From assembly GCA_011364925.1 (NCBI GenBank), contig RDOA01000023.1, positions 1 to 50,005 of the forward strand: a stretch of 50,005 bases of DNA. Direction: 5' to 3'. Below the pieces are notes generated by a model. It saw nothing but the letters and a program-made list of their open reading frames with translations. It was not told the origin of the DNA and did not search any database. The position numbers were made by a program, and so were the translations under genes. Positions 25,736 through 34,312 of the stretch are shown here, piece by piece. Numbering within the stretch: the stretch's first letter is position 1; each line of letters opens with the position of its first letter. The stretch comes from Promethearchaeota archaeon (GTDB taxonomy: Archaea > Asgardarchaeota > Lokiarchaeia > Sigyniarchaeales > SOKP01).

Positions 25736-27256
25736 TTAATAATTTAAAACCGATTTTCCAACGACGCTGAAATGAGGTTTTTCACCTAACATACCCAAAA
25801 GCGATGGGACCATATCAGTAGTTTTGCAATACGACAGTTCCATTTTAGGGATATTCGGAGATCCTCCAATAATAAAAGGAACTGTCATAGATTTTTTAAG
25901 CCCAATATCGTGTGAATACGGTTGGAATGACTTCGTTTGCCCGTGTTCGTATCCAAATGCGTATTCATCAAGCGTAGAAATCACAATATCACTCGAGCGG
26001 GGATTTTTAAGATAACGTGGGACTTGATCTACTACTATCGGGAAATCTATTTGATTAGTCGCTTCAAGCCATTCATCGATTGTATGCCCCTTATTATCGA
26101 GAAGGCGAGCGGATTTTTCGTTTTCGCTATATTTATAGAAATCTTCGCTATCAGGGATGTATTTCGTCTTCTGCTTTATTCCATGTCCCTCGTACTCAAT
26201 TATATCTTTCAATAATTTACCAGTTTCTTTATTTCGATGTTCAAGATAAATAACTCCATTATCGGGAGTATTACTGTCGTCACGATAGTACATCAATTTT
26301 ACGCCAGGAATATTCCATAAGGTTTCGAATAAATTCAATTTCCTCCTACTTGGACTACTTGGAGTAAATTCTTGTAATTGGCTATAGGTGGGGTGATGGA
26401 ACCAGTCATCCCCCCGGAAGTTAAAGAATCCAACGCTCCCAATCGTAACATCGAAATCTCCCGTACCCTTTCTTGGATCATATTGTTTCAACCCTTTTTC
26501 GGCAAAATATGGCGCTAAATCGTGAACTTTTTCTGCTTTATAATTTCCGTGGTCAGAAATTATACCTATTGCGGTGAATTCGAGATGTCCCGTATTTCTT
26601 AAAGTCTCGATAAGTGTTCCAATAGATGTATCGAATTTAATTAGCTCGTTAATATACTCTGGATGGTCAAATCCTTTATTATGCATTAAATCGTCGGTTT
26701 TAGGGATATACGCAACAGTTACTTTGGGCACACTATTATCCTCAAAGAGGCTTTTTGGATTTTTAAAAACGTCTTCGACTCCCCTTAATATCGACTGAGT
26801 TGTGTATTCTTTGGGAGGTATTAACACTGATCCTCGATTTATAAGGTTTAATGAGCTTAAGAAATTGCCTTTTCCCGCTTGTTCAAAAATCGTCTGGCAA
26901 TTTGAACCTAAGTCGCTATTAATTTTTAAAAGATGGTTCCCCTTACCGTAATTTCTAATGATTGGAAATCTTTTCCCCGCTACTGGAGGGTCTGATCTTC
27001 CCACCCAATGATACTCCGGTATTCCACTTCCCTCTATGGGAAAATATCCCGAGTATGAACCGATAACTATGTTACTGTAGCAAGGATATGTAATGCTCGG
27101 GTAGGATGTAATGCAATTTTGCGATTGTATACCGCTTTCGGCAAGTTTGGCGATATTAGGGAGTTTTCCCTTTCCTATAAGATCGAAGAATTGAGAAGAT
27201 CGAACATCATCGACTAAAATTAATATGACTTGATCTACTATAATATTTCTGGTCAT
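25736..27256 (-). CDS. Alkaline phosphatase superfamily phosphodiesterase/nucleotide pyrophosphatase
   Basis: This 506-residue enzyme has the type I phosphodiesterase layout. QVILILVDDVRSSQF supplies the first metal Asp. SYPSITYPCYSNIVIGSYSG carries the nucleophile-type Thr region. YIPKTDDLMHNKGFDHPEY and GIISDHGNYKAEKVHD supply the further Asp and His ligands. No signal peptide is evident, suggesting a cytoplasmic enzyme. It might act on phospholipid head groups, nucleotide sugars or glycerophosphodiesters. Its position upstream of the GH38 gene (85 bases, same strand) hints at glycan or glycolipid turnover. That link is inferred. Confidence 0.85.
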   Translation of the reverse strand: MTRNIIVDQVILILVDDVRSSQFFDLIGKGKLPNIAKLAESGIQSQNCITSYPSITYPCYSNIVIGSYSGYFPIEGSGIPEYHWVGRSDPPVAGKRFPIIRNYGKGNHLLKINSDLGSNCQTIFEQAGKGNFLSSLNLINRGSVLIPPKEYTTQSILRGVEDVFKNPKSLFEDNSVPKVTVAYIPKTDDLMHNKGFDHPEYINELIKFDTSIGTLIETLRNTGHLEFTAIGIISDHGNYKAEKVHDLAPYFAEKGLKQYDPRKGTGDFDVTIGSVGFFNFRGDDWFHHPTYSQLQEFTPSSPSRRKLNLFETLWNIPGVKLMYYRDDSNTPDNGVIYLEHRNKETGKLLKDIIEYEGHGIKQKTKYIPDSEDFYKYSENEKSARLLDNKGHTIDEWLEATNQIDFPIVVDQVPRYLKNPRSSDIVISTLDEYAFGYEHGQTKSFQPYSHDIGLKKSMTVPFIIGGSPNIPKMELSYCKTTDMVPSLLGMLGEKPHFSVVGKSVLNY

Positions 27257-27384
27257 AATTAAATTAAATTTATTTAGAATTTAAATTCGTATTGGGATAA
27301 GAACTTTATTTGGAAATTTCATATTTTTAAACTTTAAATCGACTATCGAAAAGTTTTTGTTTAATATTATATTTCATAAGCCAT

Positions 27385-28485
27385 ATGAGTGAAGTAGTGG
27401 AAAAAAACTTCATAGTGGGAATCTTAGGGGATAACTTTAACATAAACAATTTAATAGGACAATCACTAGGTTCTCCGGGAACAAGATCAGATATTCTTTT
27501 TTATAATAGGTTAGATCTCAACTTAAATCACGTTTTTTGTGGCCTTACACCACTAGATTATCCCGAAAAAATTAAACCTCTTTTACAGACATTAGTTATT
27601 TCCAATATCCACATTCTTGTTATAGATCTAAATACAGGATTGAACGCTTCAATTGGCGAAATATTAGTTGGTATGGACTTATTTCACCAATTATTTAAAA
27701 CTAAGACTTTAATCGTAATAGCGGGAATCAATTCCAAAACAGAATGGAAATTGGACGAAACAAGGAAGAAGATTGAAAAAGTCTTAGAAAGTACAAATTT
27801 GAAAAATTCTGTTATTTTCGAGCTTAGAACAAAGGAAGATTACGAAAATTTAAAGAAACAGATTATTCAGTTAGGGTCTGAACTCTTAGAAAGCAAGCCC
27901 AATGATGAGCTAATAACTAAAATACTAATCGATCATGTTTTTCCTGTTAAAGGCATTGGTACAGTGATACTAGGTATAGTTAAACAAGGTAAGGTTGAAA
28001 GTGGTCAATTATTAGAAATTACAGGTTATGAATCTGCAGTAAAAAAAGTGATAATTCGGAGCATTCAGAAGCATGATCGAAACTTTAAGGTTGCATACGA
28101 GGGAGATAGAGTCGGTCTTGCATTAAAAGGGAATATTTCTCCTCAAGACATTAGCCGAGACAATATTCTAGTTAGTCCTGGAGTTTTTAAACCGTTGAGA
28201 GAAATAGAAGCTCAAGTTTTTATCAACCAATATTATTCACCAAAAGGAGGTGTAATTAAACCAGGTGACGGAACGCAATACTTTGGTTTAGTTGGATTAA
28301 AATTATCTCCGTTCAAATTTATAGAAGGTGAAAATTTACTTCCTGGTAAGAGTGGAACTGCCAAACTACAATTTGATAAATCTGTTTTGTATGATGGTGC
28401 GGAGATCAAGGGAATCATAACTGAGCAAAATCGATTTACCAATAAACTACGCATAGTTGGATATTTTTCGCAAACTAAAGACTAA
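27385..28485 (+). CDS. SelB-like translation-factor paralog with degenerate GTPase domain
   Basis: This 366-residue protein has the EF-Tu/SelB domain order. Residues 8-185 hold the G-domain position, but the P-loop is missing: where GxxxxGK(S/T) should be, the sequence reads GILGDNFNINNLIG. The NKxD site is replaced by GINSKTE. Residues 190-280 form a beta-barrel domain 2 (FPVKGIGTVILGIVKQGKV, with VAYEGDRVGLALKG). Residues 285-366 resemble domain 3. It therefore probably does not hydrolyse GTP. Archaea are known to carry SelB-like proteins without GTPase motifs, and their role is unsettled; Lokiarchaeia are reported to use selenocysteine. No tRNA-Sec or SECIS is seen nearby. It starts at ATG after an AT-rich divergent promoter region. 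Confidence 0.7.
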   Translation: MSEVVEKNFIVGILGDNFNINNLIGQSLGSPGTRSDILFYNRLDLNLNHVFCGLTPLDYPEKIKPLLQTLVISNIHILVIDLNTGLNASIGEILVGMDLFHQLFKTKTLIVIAGINSKTEWKLDETRKKIEKVLESTNLKNSVIFELRTKEDYENLKKQIIQLGSELLESKPNDELITKILIDHVFPVKGIGTVILGIVKQGKVESGQLLEITGYESAVKKVIIRSIQKHDRNFKVAYEGDRVGLALKGNISPQDISRDNILVSPGVFKPLREIEAQVFINQYYSPKGGVIKPGDGTQYFGLVGLKLSPFKFIEGENLLPGKSGTAKLQFDKSVLYDGAEIKGIITEQNRFTNKLRIVGYFSQTKD

Positions 28486-28548
28486 AAACATATATAAGTT
28501 CTGAGAGCTAATTATAAATAATCAAATCGATTTGCCGTTAATCCGATT

Positions 28549-29607
28549 ATGGAGACTGTCCATAAAATTTTTTTTAAGAAATCTTCGCGAATGAATGAAA
28601 TCGAATCAGATTCAATTGATTTAATCGTAACCTCACCCCCTTATCCCATGATTGAAATGTGGGATTCATTATTCTCAAACTTAAACAAGAACATCCAAAC
28701 AGCCCTTCAAGAAAGTGGATTTAAAGCATATAACCTTATGCACGCGGAATTAGAAAAAGTTTGGTGTGAAGTCGTTAGAGTCGTTAAGCCCGGTGGAACT
28801 GTATGTATTAATATAGGAGACACTACGAGAACTATTAACGATAATTTCCAATTATTTCCTAATCATATCAAAATACTATCTTTCTTTCAGGATCGTGACT
28901 TTGTTGTTTTACCAAGCATCTTGTGGCGAAAACCCACAAATAGTCCTAACAAATTCTTAGGTTCAGGAATGTTGCCACCGAACGCATATGTTAGCCTTGA
29001 ACACGAATACATCTTAATTTTACGGAAAGGAAATGAGAAAAGGGAACTTCCTCCTGCGTTTAAGCCTAGGTACCAGAGTGCATATTTTTGGGAAGAAAGA
29101 AACAAATGGTTTTCGGATGTCTGGCTAGATCTCGCCGGGGTAACCCAAAAAATCAATGTTCAGAATGAAAATCGTAGCAAACTCAGAGAGAGGTCTGCTG
29201 CCTTTCCCTTAAACCTACCCTACAGGCTTATCAATATGTTTTCTATTTACGGGGATACGATATTAGATCCCTTTTGGGGAACAGGTACTACTACTATCGC
29301 AGCGATGTTATCTGGGAGAAACTCTATCGGTTATGAAATTAACTCAGAATTCTTAGATAATTTTAGAGTCGAACTCAAGTCTCTAAAAAACACCTCTCAG
29401 TCCATCAATAACAAACGGATTAACGAGCACATTGAATTCATAAACAATTATAAGAAGAAAGGGAAAACTCCTAAATATAATGCTAGCAATTATGGTTTTC
29501 CAGTTATAACTAAACAAGAGACTGAAATTCTTTTATATTCTATTCAAGATTACCGAGAAAAAGAAGCTAAATTTACTGTATCGTACAAAAAATTTGAAAT
29601 TGAATAG
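28549..29607 (+). CDS. DNA methyltransferase, likely N4-cytosine (beta-type), orphan
   Basis: This 352-residue protein carries the catalytic motif IV as TSPPYP (residues 28-33). SPPY is typical of N4-cytosine methyltransferases. The SAM motif I lies late as LDPFWGTGTTTIAA (about 241-254), followed by SIGYEIN. Motif order IV then I defines the beta class. The region between (about 100-235) would carry target recognition. No restriction endonuclease gene is adjacent: the next gene is an unassigned protein on the other strand. It may be a solitary regulatory methylase or the remains of a system. It follows the SelB-like gene by 63 bases. Confidence 0.85.
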   Translation: METVHKIFFKKSSRMNEIESDSIDLIVTSPPYPMIEMWDSLFSNLNKNIQTALQESGFKAYNLMHAELEKVWCEVVRVVKPGGTVCINIGDTTRTINDNFQLFPNHIKILSFFQDRDFVVLPSILWRKPTNSPNKFLGSGMLPPNAYVSLEHEYILILRKGNEKRELPPAFKPRYQSAYFWEERNKWFSDVWLDLAGVTQKINVQNENRSKLRERSAAFPLNLPYRLINMFSIYGDTILDPFWGTGTTTIAAMLSGRNSIGYEINSEFLDNFRVELKSLKNTSQSINNKRINEHIEFINNYKKKGKTPKYNASNYGFPVITKQETEILLYSIQDYREKEAKFTVSYKKFEIE

Positions 29608-29705
29608 AATAGCGAATTATATTAATTGATTAAATCCCGACTCTCACAGAGTTTTCATCAAATTTCTTCCTTATTGGTTTTTAAATTTGAATCATCAGTT
29701 CGGAT

Positions 29706-30572
29706 TTAATCGTTACAATCAACTGATTTTTGGTAACTTAATTTCAAAAACGCTTCCTCTTGTTTGTTTCGTTGTTCTGATTTTACTGATCTATTTACTT
29801 GGGACAAAAATTTTATAGCGTTATGTTTACCTTCTTTTATATTTTCAATTAGTTCCTCTTTACTTAAGGCTCCAGAGATGGTAAGTGCTGTCTGAAACGA
29901 TTGATCAGGCTCTAAAGTTTTAAATTCAATTTGTAAAGCAGACAAAATTTCTCCAGGTTCATGATGTAACGTATTTGATAGATTCAAGTTTTCATTATCA
30001 ATGTTGAAATCTTTAGTCAAACAGGTTTCGTAATATGTTGATCGAGATATGGGAGAAAATCCAGCGTATAAATTTGTATAATCGTATTGGTAAAGTATAT
30101 CGTTTTCAGCATCGTATCCAGATAAATCGTTATCAAATCCTTCTAATCCGTTAATATCGAAATCAAAAACAAAGTACATTGAGAAATCGTTCAAGTTATA
30201 ATCAGAAATGTTTTTTAATGTGAAGTAAGTATTGATGTAAGGAACTTTTGGAGGATTAAAAACATCAACGTACAATCGAATCAATGAGCTCTGGTTTTTA
30301 AAATTGATTGGTTGGAGTTTACGCTCGTCTATTAGAATTTTTAAATACTCGTTGATGTCGAAATCAAGCGTAACACGGTTAATCGTTGTTCCAGTTCTGC
30401 TGTTTACCATTTTGTATATAGGCGTTGGTTCTATATTTTTTAATAGTACGGGAATGGTTCCTAATGTTTTCCCTTTAAGCTTAAAACTGAACCAAGGTCC
30501 AGAATACTCGTGTTTAGTGAGGAATAAGAGATATCTACCCATATAAGTCACTTCTTTTATCGAAAAGCCCAT
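29706..30572 (-). CDS. Unassigned, mostly beta-strand cytoplasmic protein
   Basis: I do not recognise this 288-residue protein. After 10 residues (a second ATG at 30542, MGRYLLFLTKHEYSG, may be the true start) it reads as long beta strands: PYINTYFTLKNISDYNLNDF resembles an Ig-like or adaptin-ear strand pair, and FKTLEPDQSFQTALTISGA a later one. The last 60 residues are helical and charged (SKEELIENIKEGKHNAIKFL). It has no signal peptide, membrane segment or cysteine cluster. It converges on the DNA methyltransferase, but nothing ties it to that gene, and there is no nuclease PD-(D/E)xK or HNH motif visible. Function unknown. Confidence 0.6.
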   Translation of the reverse strand: MGFSIKEVTYMGRYLLFLTKHEYSGPWFSFKLKGKTLGTIPVLLKNIEPTPIYKMVNSRTGTTINRVTLDFDINEYLKILIDERKLQPINFKNQSSLIRLYVDVFNPPKVPYINTYFTLKNISDYNLNDFSMYFVFDFDINGLEGFDNDLSGYDAENDILYQYDYTNLYAGFSPISRSTYYETCLTKDFNIDNENLNLSNTLHHEPGEILSALQIEFKTLEPDQSFQTALTISGALSKEELIENIKEGKHNAIKFLSQVNRSVKSEQRNKQEEAFLKLSYQKSVDCND

Positions 30573-30740
30573 AAGATACCCGGATTGATTTCAAGCAGCC
30601 AAAACATCGTTGAATAAAACTCTTAATACTATTTTACAATAACCTCCATTAAATTTTTTTCAATTTTACTTAGCAATTATAATTGATGTAATACAAGTGT
30701 AAGAATAAGCTAGGAATTTAAAAAGTTTTTATTCCTTAAA

Positions 30741-31727
30741 TTACGCTTTTTCAATAAATCTATAGGCAATGTAAAGGAAAGCCTCGTTTACATTTTCTCC
30801 CGTTAACGCGGATGTTAAGATATAATGAAATCCTAACTGCTTAGCGACTACTTTTATCTGTTCTTCGTTAATTTCTAACTCTTTTGTCAGATCGGACTTG
30901 TTTCCAACAAGAACAATAGGAATATTTCTCGGAACGGAATCCAAAATTTCCTTATGCCACCGATTTACGCTTTCGAGATTATCTCCACGAGTTCTGTCTA
31001 TTACTATAAACGCAGCACTAGCGCCTTCGTAAAATCTATGCCTATATGGTGCCATGGTACTGATTTGCCCTCCTATATCCCACAAAACGAAACGAACTTC
31101 CGTATCCTCGTCTAAAACTACTGTCTTCTTCGAAATTTCAACCCCTATAGTGGAAATGTAACTCTCCCGGAATAGATTTTCGACAAACCTTTTGATAAGG
31201 GAAGTTTTTCCTACCTTAAAATCCCCAGTGAGAATGAGTTTTGCAGTGAAATTTCCTTTAGGTAGCTTGCCTTCTCTTCTCGTCGATAAGACTCTAATGA
31301 TTTCCGGTATCTCTGTTGAGACTTTATCCAAACCGTCAAGAACAAGCTCAACTTTTCCGGCGATATACTCAGAATAAATCCGTAACTCCAAGTCTGAAGT
31401 CGAAGGAACTGCTATCGTCGTTAAAATTGAACGCGGTCCCATCGAACAGTAAGCAAACTTTTTATCTTGCATCGAGGTAATGTTGAAAAAATTGCTCTGC
31501 GTTTGGAACTCACTCTTTATTCGATCGATGTAAATGTCCAAAAACGCTGATATCGCGCCCATAACTGAATCGGAGTCTTTACCTTCTTTCTCTTTGCTTT
31601 CTGATGCAATGATAAAACCGTCTCTATCGACTATTGCAACTGCTATCGCACCGTCCACATCAAACATATAGTTTGAAAGTAAAGCCTGAAGTAAATCAAT
31701 GTGAGGTAAACCTTCCATAGGATTCAA
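30741..31727 (-). CDS. Roadblock/LC7-Ras-like small GTPase fusion
   Basis: This 328-residue two-domain protein has residues 8-135 as a roadblock/LC7 domain (GAIAVAIVDRDGFIIASES, then the helix around VMGAISAFLDIYIDRIKSEF). Residues 160-328 are a Ras/Rab-like GTPase: P-loop GDFKVGKTS (168-176), switch I Thr193 in YISTIGVE, G3 as WDIGGQ (216-221), G4 NKSD (276-279) and G5 TSALTG (305-310). There is no C-terminal prenylation cysteine. In other systems roadblock proteins activate or scaffold GTPases in trans; here regulator and GTPase are one chain. The first codon is TTG; ATG at 31718 is the more likely start. Divergent from the small-protein gene at 31869. Confidence 0.9.
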   Translation of the reverse strand: MNPMEGLPHIDLLQALLSNYMFDVDGAIAVAIVDRDGFIIASESKEKEGKDSDSVMGAISAFLDIYIDRIKSEFQTQSNFFNITSMQDKKFAYCSMGPRSILTTIAVPSTSDLELRIYSEYIAGKVELVLDGLDKVSTEIPEIIRVLSTRREGKLPKGNFTAKLILTGDFKVGKTSLIKRFVENLFRESYISTIGVEISKKTVVLDEDTEVRFVLWDIGGQISTMAPYRHRFYEGASAAFIVIDRTRGDNLESVNRWHKEILDSVPRNIPIVLVGNKSDLTKELEINEEQIKVVAKQLGFHYILTSALTGENVNEAFLYIAYRFIEKA

Positions 31728-31868
31728 CTTTGTTCCTATTTTTTTACAAATATTATATATTTCAAAAATATAAATATAGCTAAAAAGTAAGATCTAAGCG
31801 TTATATCACTTCTGGATATCTCCATAACACACACACATAAATTCCAAAGTAATTATCGATTTTATAAC

Positions 31869-32018
31869 ATGGAAGACGTCTTATCAAAACACGAGGAAAA
31901 CATCGCAAAAATTCTGGACCGAGTAGTGTCCTTCTGCAAACAAGCCAATCTTATAGATCTGGCTAAAAAAGGAGAAGATGTTCTAAAAAGCTACCAAAAC
32001 GCAAAAAAATTGCGATAA
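31869..32018 (+). CDS. Small helical protein, first of a tandem paralogous pair
   Basis: A 49-residue ORF starting ATG (MEDVLSKHEENIAKILDR) and ending QNAKKLR. It is predicted to be two amphipathic helices without a membrane segment. Its last 34 residues align without gaps to the next small ORF at 32147: VSFCKQANLIDLAKKGEDVL here against VNLFKKTGLTDLAEKWDKIL there. Conservation between two neighbouring short ORFs supports both being real genes. It is divergent from the roadblock-GTPase fusion with about 140 bases between, so a link to that GTPase is possible. Function unknown. Confidence 0.7.
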   Translation: MEDVLSKHEENIAKILDRVVSFCKQANLIDLAKKGEDVLKSYQNAKKLR

Positions 32019-32083
32019 GTTGTAATCGATTGACCAGCAATTTGTATGAGAAATAAAACACTACACTAACCGTTCTAATTTAG

Positions 32084-32093
32084 TTATATAAAT
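32084..32093 (+). promoter_or_regulatory. TATA-like element before the second small-protein gene
   Basis: TTATATAAAT lies 54 bases before the ATG at 32147. Normal spacing would start transcription near 32115 and leave a leader of roughly 30 bases. It suggests that the second small gene has its own promoter. By eye only. Confidence 0.4.
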
Positions 32094-32146
32094 ATTATAT
32101 CACCGTATTATTCTCTTTTTTATTCCAATCTTTTTTACTTTCATCT

Positions 32147-32311
32147 ATGATGGAAAATACACCTCTTAGAAAAGATGTATTAGAAGATAAACAAATAGAA
32201 GAAATTTTGTTCCGAGCTGTTAACCTATTTAAGAAAACGGGATTAACAGATCTGGCTGAAAAATGGGATAAAATTTTAAAAATGTACGTCGGGAAAAAGC
32301 AATTAACTTAA
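32147..32311 (+). CDS. Small helical protein, second of a tandem paralogous pair
   Basis: A 54-residue ORF (MMENTPLRKDVLEDKQIEEI onward, ending GKKQLT); the second ATG at 32150 is equally possible. It shares the pattern I-L-x-R-x-V-x-x-x-x-K-x-x-x-L-x-D-L-A-x-K-x-x-x-x-L-K with the ORF at 31869. No membrane helix or metal motif is present. Its stop overlaps by four bases the end of the convergent DNA methyltransferase gene. It looks like an adaptor-sized helical hairpin; role unknown. Confidence 0.7.
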   Translation: MMENTPLRKDVLEDKQIEEILFRAVNLFKKTGLTDLAEKWDKILKMYVGKKQLT

Positions 32312-34209
32312 AGTCTCTTTTTCTGACTAAGATCGGGTAAAGTTTTCATTATGTGATTATTCATTTCTTCATTAATGAGATAAAGCTTATTTACAAGGTA
32401 ATCGATTTGATTTTGCTCTTGAAAAAGTTGATTCTTATTTTTTGGTTTGAAATAAATTATTTTCTTAACATTTTCTTTAATAAGTTTAGACAATTCTCTT
32501 TCATTTTGAGTTAAAGGCACTTTAATTGGAAGGGTTTTTAATTTTTCTATCAAGATTCTTGGAAATAACAATTTGTACGAGCCGAAAGTTTTTAAGAAGT
32601 AGTACGATAATAGTCGAGAGTTTAAGAGTCCCAAAATATAGAAATGGTTAAATTCTTCAATAGTTGATTTGTGAATCTTAACATTATATACAGACTGAGA
32701 ACTTAATGCTTTTTCTTCGTAGGCGGCACATATATGATTCTTTTGGCTTAATTGTCTTATGACTATTCGATTGAGATAATTGTTTAAGTCTTTATAGTTT
32801 ATTCCCTCCACATTCATTTTTATATACTTATATTCTTTAACGGAATATCTATTTAGCGAGTATATGAATAGTTCGTAAGTACCTTCGGAGTCCTCAGGAA
32901 GAGTATCAACTATAATTTTATCAATATTCTTAGAATTCAATCTTGCTCCACATTTAATACAAATCAAATTAGATTTCGGGAGTGGAAAGTATTTGTTACA
33001 GTGATTACAGAAAATTATTTTTCCGTCTTTTCCTAACTCAACTCCTCTATTTATGGAAATGCTAAATTTTGAATCATCCATTAGACTTTTTAATTTGGGA
33101 AATTTTGAATTAAGATGTTTTAAGATATTTCTATCCATTTGATTTAGATGAATTAAGTATTTGTAATCCCATTCTGGTATATCTTTTTGCAGTAGTAGAG
33201 TTTCCCCTCGATTATTTTCAAGAGTTCCTTTTATCAATATCTTATTGTTTAATCGTTTTTCTTCGATCACCTCCTTTTGAAGAACGATTATAACACTAGA
33301 AACAACTGGATCCTTAAATCCTGAGCCTACTAATACTATTTCTTTAATCATTGTGTTAGAAAAAATATATTTTCTTAACGATTTCCGATTTGAAAGCGCT
33401 AAAAGAGAATCTGGAACTATATATCCTAATTTCCTTTGTTTTTTCAAAATCTTAATACCAATTTCAATAAAAATTTGGTAGTAATCATATTGGCCCTTAT
33501 TTGTTATTAATGGGAGTTCTTCGATTAACTTCCTGCGTTCTGCTGGAATGGCGCGAATAAACAAATAGGGAGGATTTCCCACAACAAAATCGTATTTTTC
33601 ATTAATTTCGAATTTGAATGCATCTTCGTTGAAAATATTGAATAAAGGAATTGTATATGATTTATCGTGTTCAAAGATGATATTGAAATGATTAAGGAGT
33701 ATAAAGTAGATGTTGATTTGGCATAATACGCAGGCAATCGGATTTATATCGATTCCAAAAATGTTAGTTTTAATTTTCTCGATAATTTCTTTCGCTTTTT
33801 CACATGTTAGTTTTGAATGAGTGTTTAATTTATCTGATAAAACTTCTGCGGCTTTAACTAAAAAACTACCCGAACCACAGCTTAAATCAATTAATTTCTT
33901 ATCGTTGATATCATTCTGAGTTGTATAACCTACACTTTTTAGTATAGAATTCACAATCTTTACCGGTGTAAAGAATTCCCCCATAATTTTTCTTTGTGAA
34001 TGTGGTACAATTTTTTCGTATGTCTTAGCAAAATTATCCAGATCAAATTTATCTGCTAATTTTTTGTCTTCTGGCTCAAGATCAGAGATTTTTTCAACTA
34101 GTTCAATAAGAAAATCGTTAATTTCGTTATTTTCAGAATTTATTCCATAATGCTTCGTTAAATTCGAAATTATTGCCCTATCAATCAAAAACGATTTAAA
34201 TTTACTCAT
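32308..34209 (-). CDS. N6-adenine DNA methyltransferase with zinc ribbon and TaqI-like C-terminal specificity region
   Basis: This 633-residue protein has GEFFTPVKIV (78-87), SAM motif I LIDLSCGSGSFLVKAAE (106-122), FGIDINPIA (151-159) and catalytic NPPY (212-215), the gamma-type order of N6-adenine methylases of the Eco57I/TaqI kind. Residues about 390-420 insert a CxxC...CxxC zinc ribbon (FCNHCNKYFPLP, LICIKCGAR). The C-terminal 200 residues (FYILGLLNSRLLSYYFLKTF) match the TaqI-like recognition domain. The N-terminal 75 residues are helical and show no PD-(D/E)xK nuclease motif, so it is probably a methylase only. No restriction gene is adjacent. Convergent with the small ORF at 32147. Confidence 0.85.
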   Translation of the reverse strand: MSKFKSFLIDRAIISNLTKHYGINSENNEINDFLIELVEKISDLEPEDKKLADKFDLDNFAKTYEKIVPHSQRKIMGEFFTPVKIVNSILKSVGYTTQNDINDKKLIDLSCGSGSFLVKAAEVLSDKLNTHSKLTCEKAKEIIEKIKTNIFGIDINPIACVLCQINIYFILLNHFNIIFEHDKSYTIPLFNIFNEDAFKFEINEKYDFVVGNPPYLFIRAIPAERRKLIEELPLITNKGQYDYYQIFIEIGIKILKKQRKLGYIVPDSLLALSNRKSLRKYIFSNTMIKEIVLVGSGFKDPVVSSVIIVLQKEVIEEKRLNNKILIKGTLENNRGETLLLQKDIPEWDYKYLIHLNQMDRNILKHLNSKFPKLKSLMDDSKFSISINRGVELGKDGKIIFCNHCNKYFPLPKSNLICIKCGARLNSKNIDKIIVDTLPEDSEGTYELFIYSLNRYSVKEYKYIKMNVEGINYKDLNNYLNRIVIRQLSQKNHICAAYEEKALSSQSVYNVKIHKSTIEEFNHFYILGLLNSRLLSYYFLKTFGSYKLLFPRILIEKLKTLPIKVPLTQNERELSKLIKENVKKIIYFKPKNKNQLFQEQNQIDYLVNKLYLINEEMNNHIMKTLPDLSQKKRL

Positions 34210-34312
34210 AAATCGTAGCTTAAAATCCTCTCAATTATATTCCATATTAATTATTAATATTTTTATCTAACCAGAATAAAGTTTTATATTTAATTAAGAG
34301 TTCTTTAAGTTT

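Noticed and set aside
28549-30572. Type II restriction-modification system made of the N4 methylase and the gene at 29706
   Set aside because: The neighbour shows no PD-(D/E)xK, HNH or GIY-YIG motif, is on the opposite strand and looks like a beta-sandwich protein.
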